DNA of 64,000 nt from Paraburkholderia graminis C4D1M (lineage in GTDB: Bacteria; Pseudomonadota; Gammaproteobacteria; Burkholderiales; Burkholderiaceae). Made by a program: the position numbers and the translations under genes. Below, piece after piece: positions 17,750-26,384 of the stretch; within the stretch, counting starts at the first letter, position 1, and each line of letters begins with the position of its first letter. The stretch covers positions 62,001 through 126,000 of the forward strand of contig NZ_ABLD01000001.1 in NCBI RefSeq assembly GCF_000172415.1, written 5' to 3'. The notes under the pieces are model-generated. The model was not told the DNA's origin, searched no databases, and saw only the letters and a list, made by a program, of their open reading frames with translations.

Positions 17750-18718
17750 CTATTGCGCGGTCAGATGCCTGAAGAGTTCGAATGCGATTGCCACGTCTTC
17801 GAGTCCAAGCCCAATCGAGCGGAAAAACGCGTGCTTCTCATAGGACGGCCGCGCCGCGATACCGGCGACGAGTTCGGGCAGATCGCCCGCCACGTTGCGT
17901 GCTTGCCAGCCGTGCTGCTCAATGGCCAGTTTCATTTCGCCCGCGCTTGCCGGAGTGGTTTGTCTGTAGTCGCAGTACACGTCCATTGCGGGAATCCACG
18001 CGGGCGGGACCTCGTGAGCGTTTGCCGCGTTCGTGCTGATCGATGTGATGAGCGCGGGCTTGCCGAGCATCCCGTCCGCCAGCACGGGCGTACCGGACGA
18101 CGTGCACAGCGCGACGACGTCGGCGTCTGCCACGCAATCTTCAATGCGCGTGCAGATATGGATGCGCTCATCGAGCGCCGTGATTTTCTTCTGCGTTATC
18201 TCGTCATCCTTCAGATCGCGCGAGAAGACGCGAATGGCAGTCCACGGCCTCAGCGCCGCGAGATGGCGAATATGAGCCTGCGCCACCGCGCCTGCGCCGA
18301 CGACCGCCAGCGTGCGCGCGCCGGGCGGCGCCATATGCTCGACGGCGAGCGCCGTGGTGCCGGCCGTTCGCTCGATGGTCAGCAGCCCCGCATCGCACCA
18401 CATGAGCGGCTGGCCGGTTTGCATCGACATCAATGCGGTCCACGCGGTGATCACCGGCTGCGAACCGGTCACGATGTAGGGCGACAGCTTCGCGCCGAAC
18501 ACCTGCGCGTCGGACATCGCGCCGAGGTACGTGATGAAGTCGCCCGCGCCGCGCGGAAAGAGCGTGAGCGTTTGCGGCGGCTGCACGGCCGCGTCGTTCG
18601 CGAGCGCACGAAACATCCGCGTCAAGGCTCCGCGCACGTCGAGATGCGGTAGCGCTTTGCGAACGGTTTCTTCGTCGACGATCAGTGGAATCGCTTTGTC
18701 CGTATGTGTCGTGCTCAT
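17750..18718 (-). CDS. Ornithine cyclodeaminase / mu-crystallin family protein (DauB-like position)
   Basis: The 322-residue protein has the family fold: an N-terminal substrate domain with F-G-A-K-L-S-P-Y (conserved Lys), then a Rossmann motif V-V-G-A-G-A-V-A-Q near residue 139. Members reduce or hydrolyse imino/keto acids with NAD(P). Next to a D-amino-acid dehydrogenase it would process the 2-ketoacid or cyclic imine made from the D-amino acid. The start is the ATG at 18718. It diverges from the binding-protein gene across a 238-bp region with a perfect palindrome. Confidence 0.85.
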   Translation of the reverse strand: MSTTHTDKAIPLIVDEETVRKALPHLDVRGALTRMFRALANDAAVQPPQTLTLFPRGAGDFITYLGAMSDAQVFGAKLSPYIVTGSQPVITAWTALMSMQTGQPLMWCDAGLLTIERTAGTTALAVEHMAPPGARTLAVVGAGAVAQAHIRHLAALRPWTAIRVFSRDLKDDEITQKKITALDERIHICTRIEDCVADADVVALCTSSGTPVLADGMLGKPALITSISTNAANAHEVPPAWIPAMDVYCDYRQTTPASAGEMKLAIEQHGWQARNVAGDLPELVAGIAARPSYEKHAFFRSIGLGLEDVAIAFELFRHLTAQ

Positions 18719-18774
18719 GTGCCTGCTCTCCGCAACGTTTGCCGGTATCCCGCGTCACGGCCATTCTAAAGTCA

Positions 18775-18795
18775 AAAAGTCCAGACTGGACTTTT
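18775..18795. promoter_or_regulatory. Perfect 10-1-10 palindrome plus distal half-site, candidate operator
   Basis: The half-site AAAAGTCCAG is mirrored exactly around one central A. AGTCCAGA recurs at 18823-18830, 45 bp from the copy at 18778-18785. It lies between two divergent genes of the D-amino-acid locus, so it probably binds the YheO/DauR-type regulator encoded beside it. Confidence 0.65.
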
Positions 18796-18956
18796 ATTTT
18801 GAAAATCGCTTGCTTTTGCCCGAGTCCAGAATAGACTGTTGTTCCAGAGAGCGCGCGGACGCGGGTTTTCACCGACATTCGCGCGGCCTCTCCAGGCAGA
18901 CAGGCGACGCCCATTCGTGCCGCTGATTCGCGATCCCCAACAGACAGGGAACCACC

Positions 18957-19757
18957 ATGCTCCGCAAGCTCCAACTCTCTCTTTTCGTCGCCGCTGCTGT
19001 TGTGGCCGGTGCTGTCGGCTCCGTCGGCACGGCCAGCGCGGAAACCCAGAACACGTTGCGCTTCGGCATTGAAGCCGCCTATCCGCCGTTCGAAAGCAAG
19101 ACCGCCACGGGTCAATTGCAGGGCTTCGACGTGGACGTCGGCAATGCGGTGTGCGCGAAGATGGCCGTGAAATGCGAGTGGGTCGAAAACGCGTTCGACG
19201 GCCTGATTCCCGCGTTGCAGGCGCGCAAGTTCGACGTCATCAATTCGGCGATGAACATCACGGCCAAGCGCAAGCAGACCATCGACTTCACGCGGCCCAT
19301 CTATATCGTGCCGATCGTGATGGTCGCGAAGCGCGGCTCGGGCCTGATGCCGGATGTGAAGAGCATGCAGGGCAAGCGGGTCGGCGTGCTGCAAGGTTCG
19401 TCGCAGGAAGATTTTCTGAAGGCGCATTGGGCGAACGCGGGCGTCTCGGTCGTCTCGTACGCGGATCAGGACCAGGTGTACACCGATCTCGTCGCGGGCC
19501 GGCTCGACGCCGCGGTGCAGGAAACGCAAACGGTGGAAGACGGCTTCCTGAAGAAGCCGGCCGGCCACGACTATGCGATTGCCGGTCAGCCGCTCAGCGA
19601 TCCCGCCACGCTCGGCGAAGGAACCGGCTTCGGCTTGCGCAAGGGCGACAAGGCGCTCGCGAAGAAGGTCGACGCGGCGCTCGAGGCGCTGAAGAAAGAC
19701 GGCACGCTCAGCGCGCTTTCGCAGAAGTACTTCAATCGCGACATCATCGCGAAGTAA
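18957..19757 (+). CDS. Periplasmic amino-acid-binding protein (SBP family 3)
   Basis: The 266-residue protein has a clear signal peptide (cleavage about TASA-ET). The family 3 binding-protein pattern is present: L-R-F-G-I-E-A-A-Y-P-P-F-E, G-F-D-V-D-V-G-N-A, and T-A-K-R-K-Q-T-I-D-F-T-R-P. It resembles lysine/arginine/ornithine-binding proteins. No permease or ATPase gene follows, so it must share a transporter encoded elsewhere. It precedes the D-amino-acid dehydrogenase by 28 bp, suggesting uptake and oxidation of the same cationic D-amino acid. Confidence 0.9.
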   Translation: MLRKLQLSLFVAAAVVAGAVGSVGTASAETQNTLRFGIEAAYPPFESKTATGQLQGFDVDVGNAVCAKMAVKCEWVENAFDGLIPALQARKFDVINSAMNITAKRKQTIDFTRPIYIVPIVMVAKRGSGLMPDVKSMQGKRVGVLQGSSQEDFLKAHWANAGVSVVSYADQDQVYTDLVAGRLDAAVQETQTVEDGFLKKPAGHDYAIAGQPLSDPATLGEGTGFGLRKGDKALAKKVDAALEALKKDGTLSALSQKYFNRDIIAK

Positions 19758-19785
19758 TGTATTGCGTAGCCAGCAGAGCGAGCTT

Positions 19786-21027
19786 ATGGATTTCGATGTG
19801 ATCGTGCTGGGCGCCGGGATCGTCGGCGTGTCGGCTGCGCTGCATTTGCAGAGCCGGGGCCGGCGTGTAGCGCTCGTCGACCGGCGTGCGCCCGGCGAGG
19901 AAACCAGTTTCGGCAACGCCGGGCTGATCGAGTCGTCGTCGGTCGTGCCTTACGCATTTCCGCGTAATCTCGACACGCTGCTGCGCTATGCGCGCAACCA
20001 GTCGACGGATCTTTACTGGGACTATCGCGCGTTGCCGTCGTTCGCGGGCTGGCTCGCGCGCTTCTGGTGGGAGTCGTCGCCCGAGCGGCTGATGAGCGCC
20101 GCGCGTGACATGCTGCCGCTGATTCGTCAAAGCGTCGCGGAGCACGATCTGTTGATCGACCGTGCCGGTCTCGCGGATCTCGCGATCAGCAAAGGCTGGA
20201 TGGAGGCGTTTCGCACGCCCGCGGAATTCGCGCGCAATGCGGCGGCCGCCGAGGCCACCGCGCGAACGCATGGACTGCGCGTGGTCGCGCTCGATGCAAC
20301 GGTATTGGCGACACACGAGCCCGGTCTCGCGGATGGATTCTGCGGCGCGCTGCACTGGCAAGACCCGAAAAGCATCGTGAATCCGGGGGCGTTGACGAAG
20401 GGTTACGCGCGTCTCTTCGAACAGGACGGCGGCACGTTGTTGACCGGCGATGCGACGACGCTGCAAGCACAAGCGGGCGCGTGGACCGTGCGCACATCGG
20501 CGGGCAGCATCAGTGCCAAAGAGGTGGTGGTCGCGCTCGGTCCGTGGTCCGACCAGGTGTTCGAACCGCTCGGCTATCGCATTCCGCTGCGCGCAAAACG
20601 CGGCTATCACATGCACTATCGGCCGACGAAGCCCATGCTGTCCATGCCCTACGTCGACTCCGAACAAGGCTACGTGGTCGCGCCGATGCAAGGGCGCCTG
20701 CGGCTCACCACAGGCGTCGAGATCGCGCGGCGCGACGCGAAGCCGACCGGCATTCAGCTCGAACGCGCGGAGCGCTCGGCGAAGTCCGTGTTTGGACTCG
20801 GCGAGCGGCTCGATGCGAACCCGTGGCTCGGCTTGCGTCCGTGCACGCCCGACATGCGGCCTATCATCGGCCCCGCGCCGCGTCATACAGGTCTATGGTT
20901 TTGTTTCGGCCACAACCATCATGGATTGACGCTCGGTCCGGTGACCGGGCGGCTTCTCGCCGAAATGATGACGGGCGCAGAGCCTTTTGTGGATGCGCGT
21001 CCGTTTCGGGTCGAGCGGTTCGGGTAG
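19786..21027 (+). CDS. FAD-dependent D-amino-acid dehydrogenase (DadA/DauA-like)
   Basis: The 413-residue protein starts with an FAD-binding motif V-L-G-A-G-I-V-G-V-S-A-A (residues 6-17), has a DAO-type core and ends with G-L-R-P-C-T-P-D-M-R-P-I-I-G and C-F-G-H-N-H-H-G-L-T. It would deaminate D-amino acids to 2-ketoacids and pass electrons to the respiratory chain. The ATG at 19786 is chosen over a TTG at 19762. With the OCD-like gene, the binding protein and the DauR-type regulator it forms a D-arginine/D-lysine type locus; the exact substrate is inferred. Confidence 0.88.
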   Translation: MDFDVIVLGAGIVGVSAALHLQSRGRRVALVDRRAPGEETSFGNAGLIESSSVVPYAFPRNLDTLLRYARNQSTDLYWDYRALPSFAGWLARFWWESSPERLMSAARDMLPLIRQSVAEHDLLIDRAGLADLAISKGWMEAFRTPAEFARNAAAAEATARTHGLRVVALDATVLATHEPGLADGFCGALHWQDPKSIVNPGALTKGYARLFEQDGGTLLTGDATTLQAQAGAWTVRTSAGSISAKEVVVALGPWSDQVFEPLGYRIPLRAKRGYHMHYRPTKPMLSMPYVDSEQGYVVAPMQGRLRLTTGVEIARRDAKPTGIQLERAERSAKSVFGLGERLDANPWLGLRPCTPDMRPIIGPAPRHTGLWFCFGHNHHGLTLGPVTGRLLAEMMTGAEPFVDARPFRVERFG

Positions 21028-21069
21028 ACGTTTCGCGTTCAGTTGCGTCCGCTTGCACGCAACGTCTAC
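21024..21069. terminator. Nested alternative hairpins between convergent genes
   Basis: GTAGACGTT at 21024-21032 can pair with AACGTCTAC at 21061-21069. GTTGCGT at 21042-21048 can pair with ACGCAAC at 21057-21063, which shares three bases with the outer arm. The structure spans both stop codons of two convergent genes, so it may act as a two-way terminator. No U-tract is present. Confidence 0.35.
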
Positions 21070-21986
21070 GCTGCAATCGTTCCCGCAACGCGTTGCAGCA
21101 CATTCATTGGACCGAGCCGCGTGATCGTTTGCATTTGCGCATCGTTCCTCACAAAAAGAGAACCGGCAAAACCCAATGCGTTGACTGCGATGCCCTCAGT
21201 GCTTTCGACAGAGCGCGGCACGAGCATCATCCATCGCGTGGTGACGAGCAGATTGTAGGGCGCCGACTGCCGCGGTTCGCCGTCCACGTCCACAGCGTGC
21301 AAACCGCTCGCGTCGAGCAAACGCAGATACGTATCGAACGCAATGCGGGCCAGTTCCTGCGGCCTATCCGCGAGCTTCTCATCAAGCGCGGCGAACGCAT
21401 GCACAAAGCCGAGGCCGGGCACAGTGCAGACCGCGCCGTCGTTGCGCGCGGCCGCGAGCAACGGCTCAATCGGCAGATGAGGCGCGCTTTCGTCGAGTGG
21501 CAGCGGCACGATCTGCAAGTGCTTGTGCGGCTGACTCGCGCCGGCAGCCGGGCCGCTATTGTAAAAACCGAGGCTCTCGAACTGCGTGATGCAATCGAAT
21601 AACGCGCGGAAATCCGCTGGATTCAGCAGGTTTTCCTGCAACTCGAAGCGGCGCGTCACGATCAGCAGATGGTGGTCGATGACGTTGAACTTGTTGAGCA
21701 GGACGAGATGCGTGTCCGATAAATCGGCGACGAAGAGATCGGGCTCGCAGGGCAGAAAAGGATTGGCTGCGCGATTGCTTGGCGATTCCGTCTTGCGTTG
21801 TTGCGCGTGCTGCTCCTTGCGTTCGAGGCTCGACACTTGCCGGATCAGGAACCGCACGCCGCCGTCTTCAATCGTCACGAGGCGCGTCTGTATGCGACGC
21901 AACGCGCCGCAAGCCAGTGCATGCGCGGTTTGGCGCACGATGGCGGACCACAAAGTGCCGGATGATTCGCGAGAAGGCGTGTTCAT
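21066..21986 (-). CDS. ATP adenylyltransferase (Ap4A phosphorylase)-like, HIT superfamily
   Basis: The 306-residue protein shows the Ap4A phosphorylase II pattern: N-P-F-L-P-C then L-L-N-K-F-N-V-I-D-H-H-L-L-I-V-T, and a catalytic G-A-S-Q-P-H-K-H-L-Q block near residue 155. The second His of H-K-H is the expected nucleophile. The enzyme splits diadenosine tetraphosphate into ATP and ADP. It converges on the D-amino-acid dehydrogenase gene and does not share its operon. Confidence 0.85.
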   Translation of the reverse strand: MNTPSRESSGTLWSAIVRQTAHALACGALRRIQTRLVTIEDGGVRFLIRQVSSLERKEQHAQQRKTESPSNRAANPFLPCEPDLFVADLSDTHLVLLNKFNVIDHHLLIVTRRFELQENLLNPADFRALFDCITQFESLGFYNSGPAAGASQPHKHLQIVPLPLDESAPHLPIEPLLAAARNDGAVCTVPGLGFVHAFAALDEKLADRPQELARIAFDTYLRLLDASGLHAVDVDGEPRQSAPYNLLVTTRWMMLVPRSVESTEGIAVNALGFAGSLFVRNDAQMQTITRLGPMNVLQRVAGTIAA

Positions 21987-22054
21987 GGCAATGAGCGGCT
22001 TCGGCTTTGCGCGACATTTAGCTTACTTTATACGCTCGTCGCGCGAACGACGAC

Positions 22055-22906
22055 CTAGCGCCTCAACTCCGCAATGATCTTCTCCGCGAGAAAATCGCAG
22101 GGCGGGCGCTTCGATGCCGTGCTGCGCGCGAGCACCACTTCGAGCGCCGCGATTTCGGGCAAGCCCTGCGCCTGGCCGAGCAGCGCGAAGTGCGCGGGAA
22201 CGGCGCATTGCGCGAGCGGAACGACCGCAAGACCAGCCTCGGCCATCGACACGAGTCCCATCAGGCTCGGGCTTTCATACGACGTGCGATAGCTGATTCG
22301 CGCCTGTTCGAGGCTGCGGATCGCATTTTCGCGCGCGACGCTGCCAGGCAAGAACACCGCGATCGGCAAGGGCCGTTCGCGCCAGATGTCGTGCGCGCTC
22401 GGCGACGCGGCCCACACCATCGGCTCGAGTCGCAGAAACTCTCCTGCCAAACCCTTCACGCGCGTCGCGCAGACGAGATCGACCGAACCGTCCTTCACCA
22501 TCGGCGCGAGTGCGACGCTCGGCAGGCCGACCACCCGAATCTCAACCTTCGGATAGGTCGCGGAAAATTTCTTGAGGATGGGCGGCAGCAGCGACGACGC
22601 GTAGTCGTCCGGCACGCCGATGCTCACGCGGCCGGTCACGTCCGGACGGACCACGGCGGCCCAGGCTTCGTCGCGCAACGCCAGCATGCGGCGCGCGTAG
22701 GCGAGCAGCACTTCGCCGTCTTGCGTGGGCACGACGCTTCTCGGCTTGCGCACGAAAAGCGGCTTGCCGAGCGCGGTTTCGAGCGTTTTGATCTGCATGC
22801 TTACCGCCGACTGCGAGCGGTGCACGACTTCGGCCGCGCGGCTGATATTGCCGGCGTCCGCCACGGCGACGATCATCGTCATGACGTCGAGATCAAGAGC
22901 TTTCAA
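22055..22906 (-). CDS. LysR-family regulator
   Basis: The 283-residue protein has an N-terminal HTH (GNISRAAEVVHRSQSAVSMQIKTLETALGKPLFVRKPR) and a LysR effector domain. It faces the alpha/beta-hydrolase gene across 94 bp, the usual layout of a LysR regulator and its target. The inducer is unknown. Confidence 0.9.
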   Translation of the reverse strand: MKALDLDVMTMIVAVADAGNISRAAEVVHRSQSAVSMQIKTLETALGKPLFVRKPRSVVPTQDGEVLLAYARRMLALRDEAWAAVVRPDVTGRVSIGVPDDYASSLLPPILKKFSATYPKVEIRVVGLPSVALAPMVKDGSVDLVCATRVKGLAGEFLRLEPMVWAASPSAHDIWRERPLPIAVFLPGSVARENAIRSLEQARISYRTSYESPSLMGLVSMAEAGLAVVPLAQCAVPAHFALLGQAQGLPEIAALEVVLARSTASKRPPCDFLAEKIIAELRR

Positions 22907-23000
22907 GGCGTGGTATCAGAAAAGTAGATGGATTCCATCAATATTACGCGATTTTCTTAAATGTTGACGTGCGGCATAGTGCTGGCAAAGGAGCCAGTGT

Positions 23001-23852
23001 ATGAACGCCCGAACCGATTTCTCCCTGCTAGCCGCGCCCGAGCTGTCGTTTGCGACGATTGCGTCGGGCATTTGCGTGCCGTACGTCGAGTGCGGACAGG
23101 GTGAGCCGCTCGTCTTCGTGCACGGCTCGCTGTGCGACTACCGCTACTGGAGCGCGCAGACGGCGGCGTTGTCGGAGCATTTTCGCTGCATCTCCGTGAG
23201 CCTGAGCCACTATTGGCCGGCGAACGAGGCGTGCATTCAGGGCGAATTCGGCTGGCAGACGCATGTCGCCGAACTCGCGGAATTCATCGAGGCGCTCGAC
23301 ATCGCGCCCGTGCATCTGGTCGGGCATTCGCGCGGCGGCTGCGTCGCATTTCACATGGCGCGCGAGTATCCGCGGCTTGTCAAGACGCTGACGCTCGCCG
23401 ATCCGGGCGGTCCGTTGCAGATGGACGGCATGGCCGAGGCCGCGCTGCCGGCCGCGACGAATGCGCTGCGCGCGCGCGTGGCGGAGTTGATCGAAGGCGG
23501 CGAGATCGAAGCGGGGCTCGAGCTTTTCGTCGACTCCGTGAGTGCGCCGGGCTCGTGGCGCAAGAGTTCGATTGCGTTTCGCACGATGGCCGCCGACAAC
23601 GCAGCGACCTTGCCGAAGCAGTTTCGCGATCCGTTGCCCGCGTATTCGCGTGAGGCCGCGCGTAGCATCCAATGCAGAACGCTGTTGATCGAGGGCCAAC
23701 GGAGCCCGCGTATGTTCCGCAACAACGTCGAGAAGCTCGCGGAATGGATCGATTACGCGGACAAGCAGACAATCGCGGGCGCGTCACACGGCATGAATGT
23801 GTCGAACGCGGGCGCCTTTAATCGGCTCGTGCATTCGTTTGCGAGCTTCTGA
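23001..23852 (+). CDS. Alpha/beta-hydrolase fold protein
   Basis: The 283-residue protein has the nucleophile elbow G-H-S110-R-G-G, an oxyanion-forming F-V-H-G-S near residue 40 and a late His in G-A-S-H-G-M-N. It has no signal peptide, so it is cytoplasmic. AGGAG-like bases precede the ATG. A role on an ester or lactone is likely, but the substrate cannot be told. The divergent LysR gene is its probable regulator. Confidence 0.88.
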   Translation: MNARTDFSLLAAPELSFATIASGICVPYVECGQGEPLVFVHGSLCDYRYWSAQTAALSEHFRCISVSLSHYWPANEACIQGEFGWQTHVAELAEFIEALDIAPVHLVGHSRGGCVAFHMAREYPRLVKTLTLADPGGPLQMDGMAEAALPAATNALRARVAELIEGGEIEAGLELFVDSVSAPGSWRKSSIAFRTMAADNAATLPKQFRDPLPAYSREAARSIQCRTLLIEGQRSPRMFRNNVEKLAEWIDYADKQTIAGASHGMNVSNAGAFNRLVHSFASF

Positions 23853-23870
23853 GCGGTAGCGTAAGTTCTC

Positions 23871-25106
23871 TCAAAGACTTCTGGCGCCGGCTGCCGGCGC
23901 GCGCGGCCGCGTCGTGAGGAATCGGCTGCGAATCCAGTCTCTTAACGGCGCGACCAGCCGCTCCTGAAAGTACACAGCCGCGATGACCGTCCCGATCAGA
24001 TACAGCGGATACGTCGCCATGCTAGGTATGACTTCTTTCGACGCCGCGACGCATTCGGAGAAATGCGCAGCGCACCATAGCGGCGACTTTCCGATCGAAA
24101 GCAGCTTCAATACTTTCATGAGAACCAGAAAGATCGGGACGTGAATCGCAAAGATGGACAGCGCCGAGTTGCCAAGACGAGTCGACAGTGCCGCGAATCG
24201 CGCGGGCACCGCGAGTCCCGCGAAGACGATGACGAGCACCACTTCGGCCGGCATCAATGCGCCGTTGTGAACGACATAGCGCGTATTGAGCGGCCCGTGC
24301 GACTCGAGCCACGCGGCAATCGCAAATGAGCCTGCAAAGAAGAGCAATGCTGCGACGACCTTCGCCCGGCTTTCGTATAGTGCATTGAGTTGCCCCTCGC
24401 GAAACAGTCCATAGGCCACGATACCCGCGAGAAATTCAGGCAGCCGCAGCACCGGATTGCGCGTGACGAAGCCGACCGCGGCTGGACCGTACCAGTGCAT
24501 GAGCGTGGCCGCGACAGGCGGAATCAGATAAAGAACCCACAGCACGACCAGGAGCCGGTACTTGTTCCTGGCCTTGAGAAGACGCGGCGCAAAGAACGGA
24601 AACGCGAGATAGAAGAAGAACAATGTCGCCAGCGACCACGACGGCGGATTCACCGACCCATATAGCGGATACCACACCTGTAGCAGCAAGAGGTTCAGCA
24701 CGTAATGGACGGCAGTTTCCGCGGGGCTCAGCGTAACGAAATGCTCTGCATCGTCGAGCGACATGATTGCGAACTGTTGAAACCCACGCGTGCCTGTGAC
24801 TGAGACGAGAAGCACCAGCACAAGCGCGATCAGATGCACCGGGTAAAGATTGGACAGGCGCTTCACGAAGAATTCACGGGTGCCGCCGCGCAGTTCAGTC
24901 GTGCGTCCGAAGTAGACGTGGGCCAGAATAAAGCCCGACAGAATGAAGAACGAACTGGTGGCGAATCCGCCGAGATTGGCCAGTTCGATCAACGGCAACG
25001 TCACGTACTGCGGGTACTGATGTATCGAGTGAAAGACCATCAGATAAACGGCGAGTGCGAAGCGCAGCACGTCGAGGCCAACGAACTTGTTCATCATCAG
25101 GTCCAT
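23871..25106 (-). CDS. Acyltransferase 3 family membrane protein (OafA-like)
   Basis: The 411-residue protein has about ten membrane helices and an N-terminal R-F-A-L-A-V-Y-L-M-V-F-H-S block whose His is the family's catalytic residue. Such enzymes add O-acetyl or similar groups to surface polysaccharides. The start could be the ATG at 25106 or internal ATGs at 25097 or 25094. It is followed upstream on the same strand by a GT2 gene (42 bp) and further on by a TupA-like gene, forming a small glycan-decorating set. Confidence 0.9.
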   Translation of the reverse strand: MDLMMNKFVGLDVLRFALAVYLMVFHSIHQYPQYVTLPLIELANLGGFATSSFFILSGFILAHVYFGRTTELRGGTREFFVKRLSNLYPVHLIALVLVLLVSVTGTRGFQQFAIMSLDDAEHFVTLSPAETAVHYVLNLLLLQVWYPLYGSVNPPSWSLATLFFFYLAFPFFAPRLLKARNKYRLLVVLWVLYLIPPVAATLMHWYGPAAVGFVTRNPVLRLPEFLAGIVAYGLFREGQLNALYESRAKVVAALLFFAGSFAIAAWLESHGPLNTRYVVHNGALMPAEVVLVIVFAGLAVPARFAALSTRLGNSALSIFAIHVPIFLVLMKVLKLLSIGKSPLWCAAHFSECVAASKEVIPSMATYPLYLIGTVIAAVYFQERLVAPLRDWIRSRFLTTRPRAPAAGARSL

Positions 25107-25148
25107 GCGAGATGGGTTGCGATCTCAATCGGAATTCGTTTGGGATGA

Positions 25149-26150
25149 CTAAAGGCGACGCCGGGCAAGAGGGTTGGCAATATAGCGAACGGCAAAATCG
25201 GAGAGTGCGGAAAAGGGTAGAAGGCAAAGGCTTGAGAGCGCCAGCGTGCCGATCTTTTTCTTGTAGCTCCAGAATGGATTGCCGAGGATCGAGCGAAAGT
25301 AACTATGCGACTGTCGGCTCACCCATCGCCAGCGCTTCGCGAACGGCGCCTGATAGACGGCGGAACAGAAGTACGACTTTTCGAGCGAGAAGTCATAGAA
25401 GCAAAGAGGGAGTTCAATGCCCAAACGCGCGCGCGCCATCTGCCGCAGAATCGCCCAGCGTTTGGTCAACGCCTTCGGTGCCTTGTCGTTACTTTCAGAG
25501 TTCGCGAAATCGATCCCGCAGTTTTCCGTGCGATGCACGCGGTATGCGCCGAGCGATTCGGAAATAGTCGCGACGGCTCCGACCAGCGCGACACCGTAAA
25601 TCGCATAGAAGTCCGCGCCGTAACGATTCACGTTGGCTTCGGGCACGGGGAAGATCTTCCTCAGTGCGCTTGTCCGGTATGCGTTACCCGATGCCGGCGG
25701 CGACGGATACAGCCAGCCCTGGCGCAGCAGGCTGCCGCAATCGCTCGGGGCCGCCGAATGCGGCACATAAGTACCCGAAGGTTTGCCCGTCGGATCGATA
25801 ACGTCGAGCCGGAATTGAACCTTGACGAAGTTGCCCGTTTCAAACACTCGCATCACGTTCGACACCGCGTGCGCATAGAGCAGATCGTCGGAATCGAGCA
25901 GCATGACGAATTCGGTGTCGATGATATTGACCGCGTCGTTATAGACGGAGACCTGGCCGCCATTCTGCTTGTAGAACACTTTAACGCGGGAGCCGTAGCT
26001 TTCAATGATGTCGCGAGAGCCGTCTGTCGATCCGTCGTCGATCACGAGCACCTGCGTCGCGGGATAATCCTGGGCGAGCGCTGAGTCGATTGCCTTGGCG
26101 AGAAAGCGGCCATAGTTGTAATTACAGATGACGATCGTCACGTTTTGCAT
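25149..26150 (-). CDS. Glycosyltransferase family 2
   Basis: The 333-residue protein begins with a GT-A fold: V-T-I-V-I-C-N-Y-N-Y-G, then V-I-D-D-G-S-T-D-G-S near residue 38, and the metal-binding L-D-S-D-D near residue 85. It would transfer a sugar to a surface glycan. There is no N-terminal membrane helix, while the C-terminal part has one hydrophobic segment (about residues 300-320). It lies just upstream of the acyltransferase gene and is probably co-transcribed. Confidence 0.92.
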   Translation of the reverse strand: MQNVTIVICNYNYGRFLAKAIDSALAQDYPATQVLVIDDGSTDGSRDIIESYGSRVKVFYKQNGGQVSVYNDAVNIIDTEFVMLLDSDDLLYAHAVSNVMRVFETGNFVKVQFRLDVIDPTGKPSGTYVPHSAAPSDCGSLLRQGWLYPSPPASGNAYRTSALRKIFPVPEANVNRYGADFYAIYGVALVGAVATISESLGAYRVHRTENCGIDFANSESNDKAPKALTKRWAILRQMARARLGIELPLCFYDFSLEKSYFCSAVYQAPFAKRWRWVSRQSHSYFRSILGNPFWSYKKKIGTLALSSLCLLPFSALSDFAVRYIANPLARRRL

Positions 26151-26384
26151 ATTTATTCACCACTGTCGTGAACCGCAACCGCACATCGGGTCGCATGGGA
26201 CATTTGCCGAACTAGCACAAATCAATTTACCTTTCCGTTGGTTGCGCCGCCAACAAACGGTAATGCGATATGTGCGGTCGATAACACAGCGGGCAGCGAC
26301 TCGATTTGGCTTCGGTAAAGCAGGGAACAAGCGCCCAGACGCCACGCAGACGAGCGACAAATTTGCCGAAAAAATCGGCAAGCG

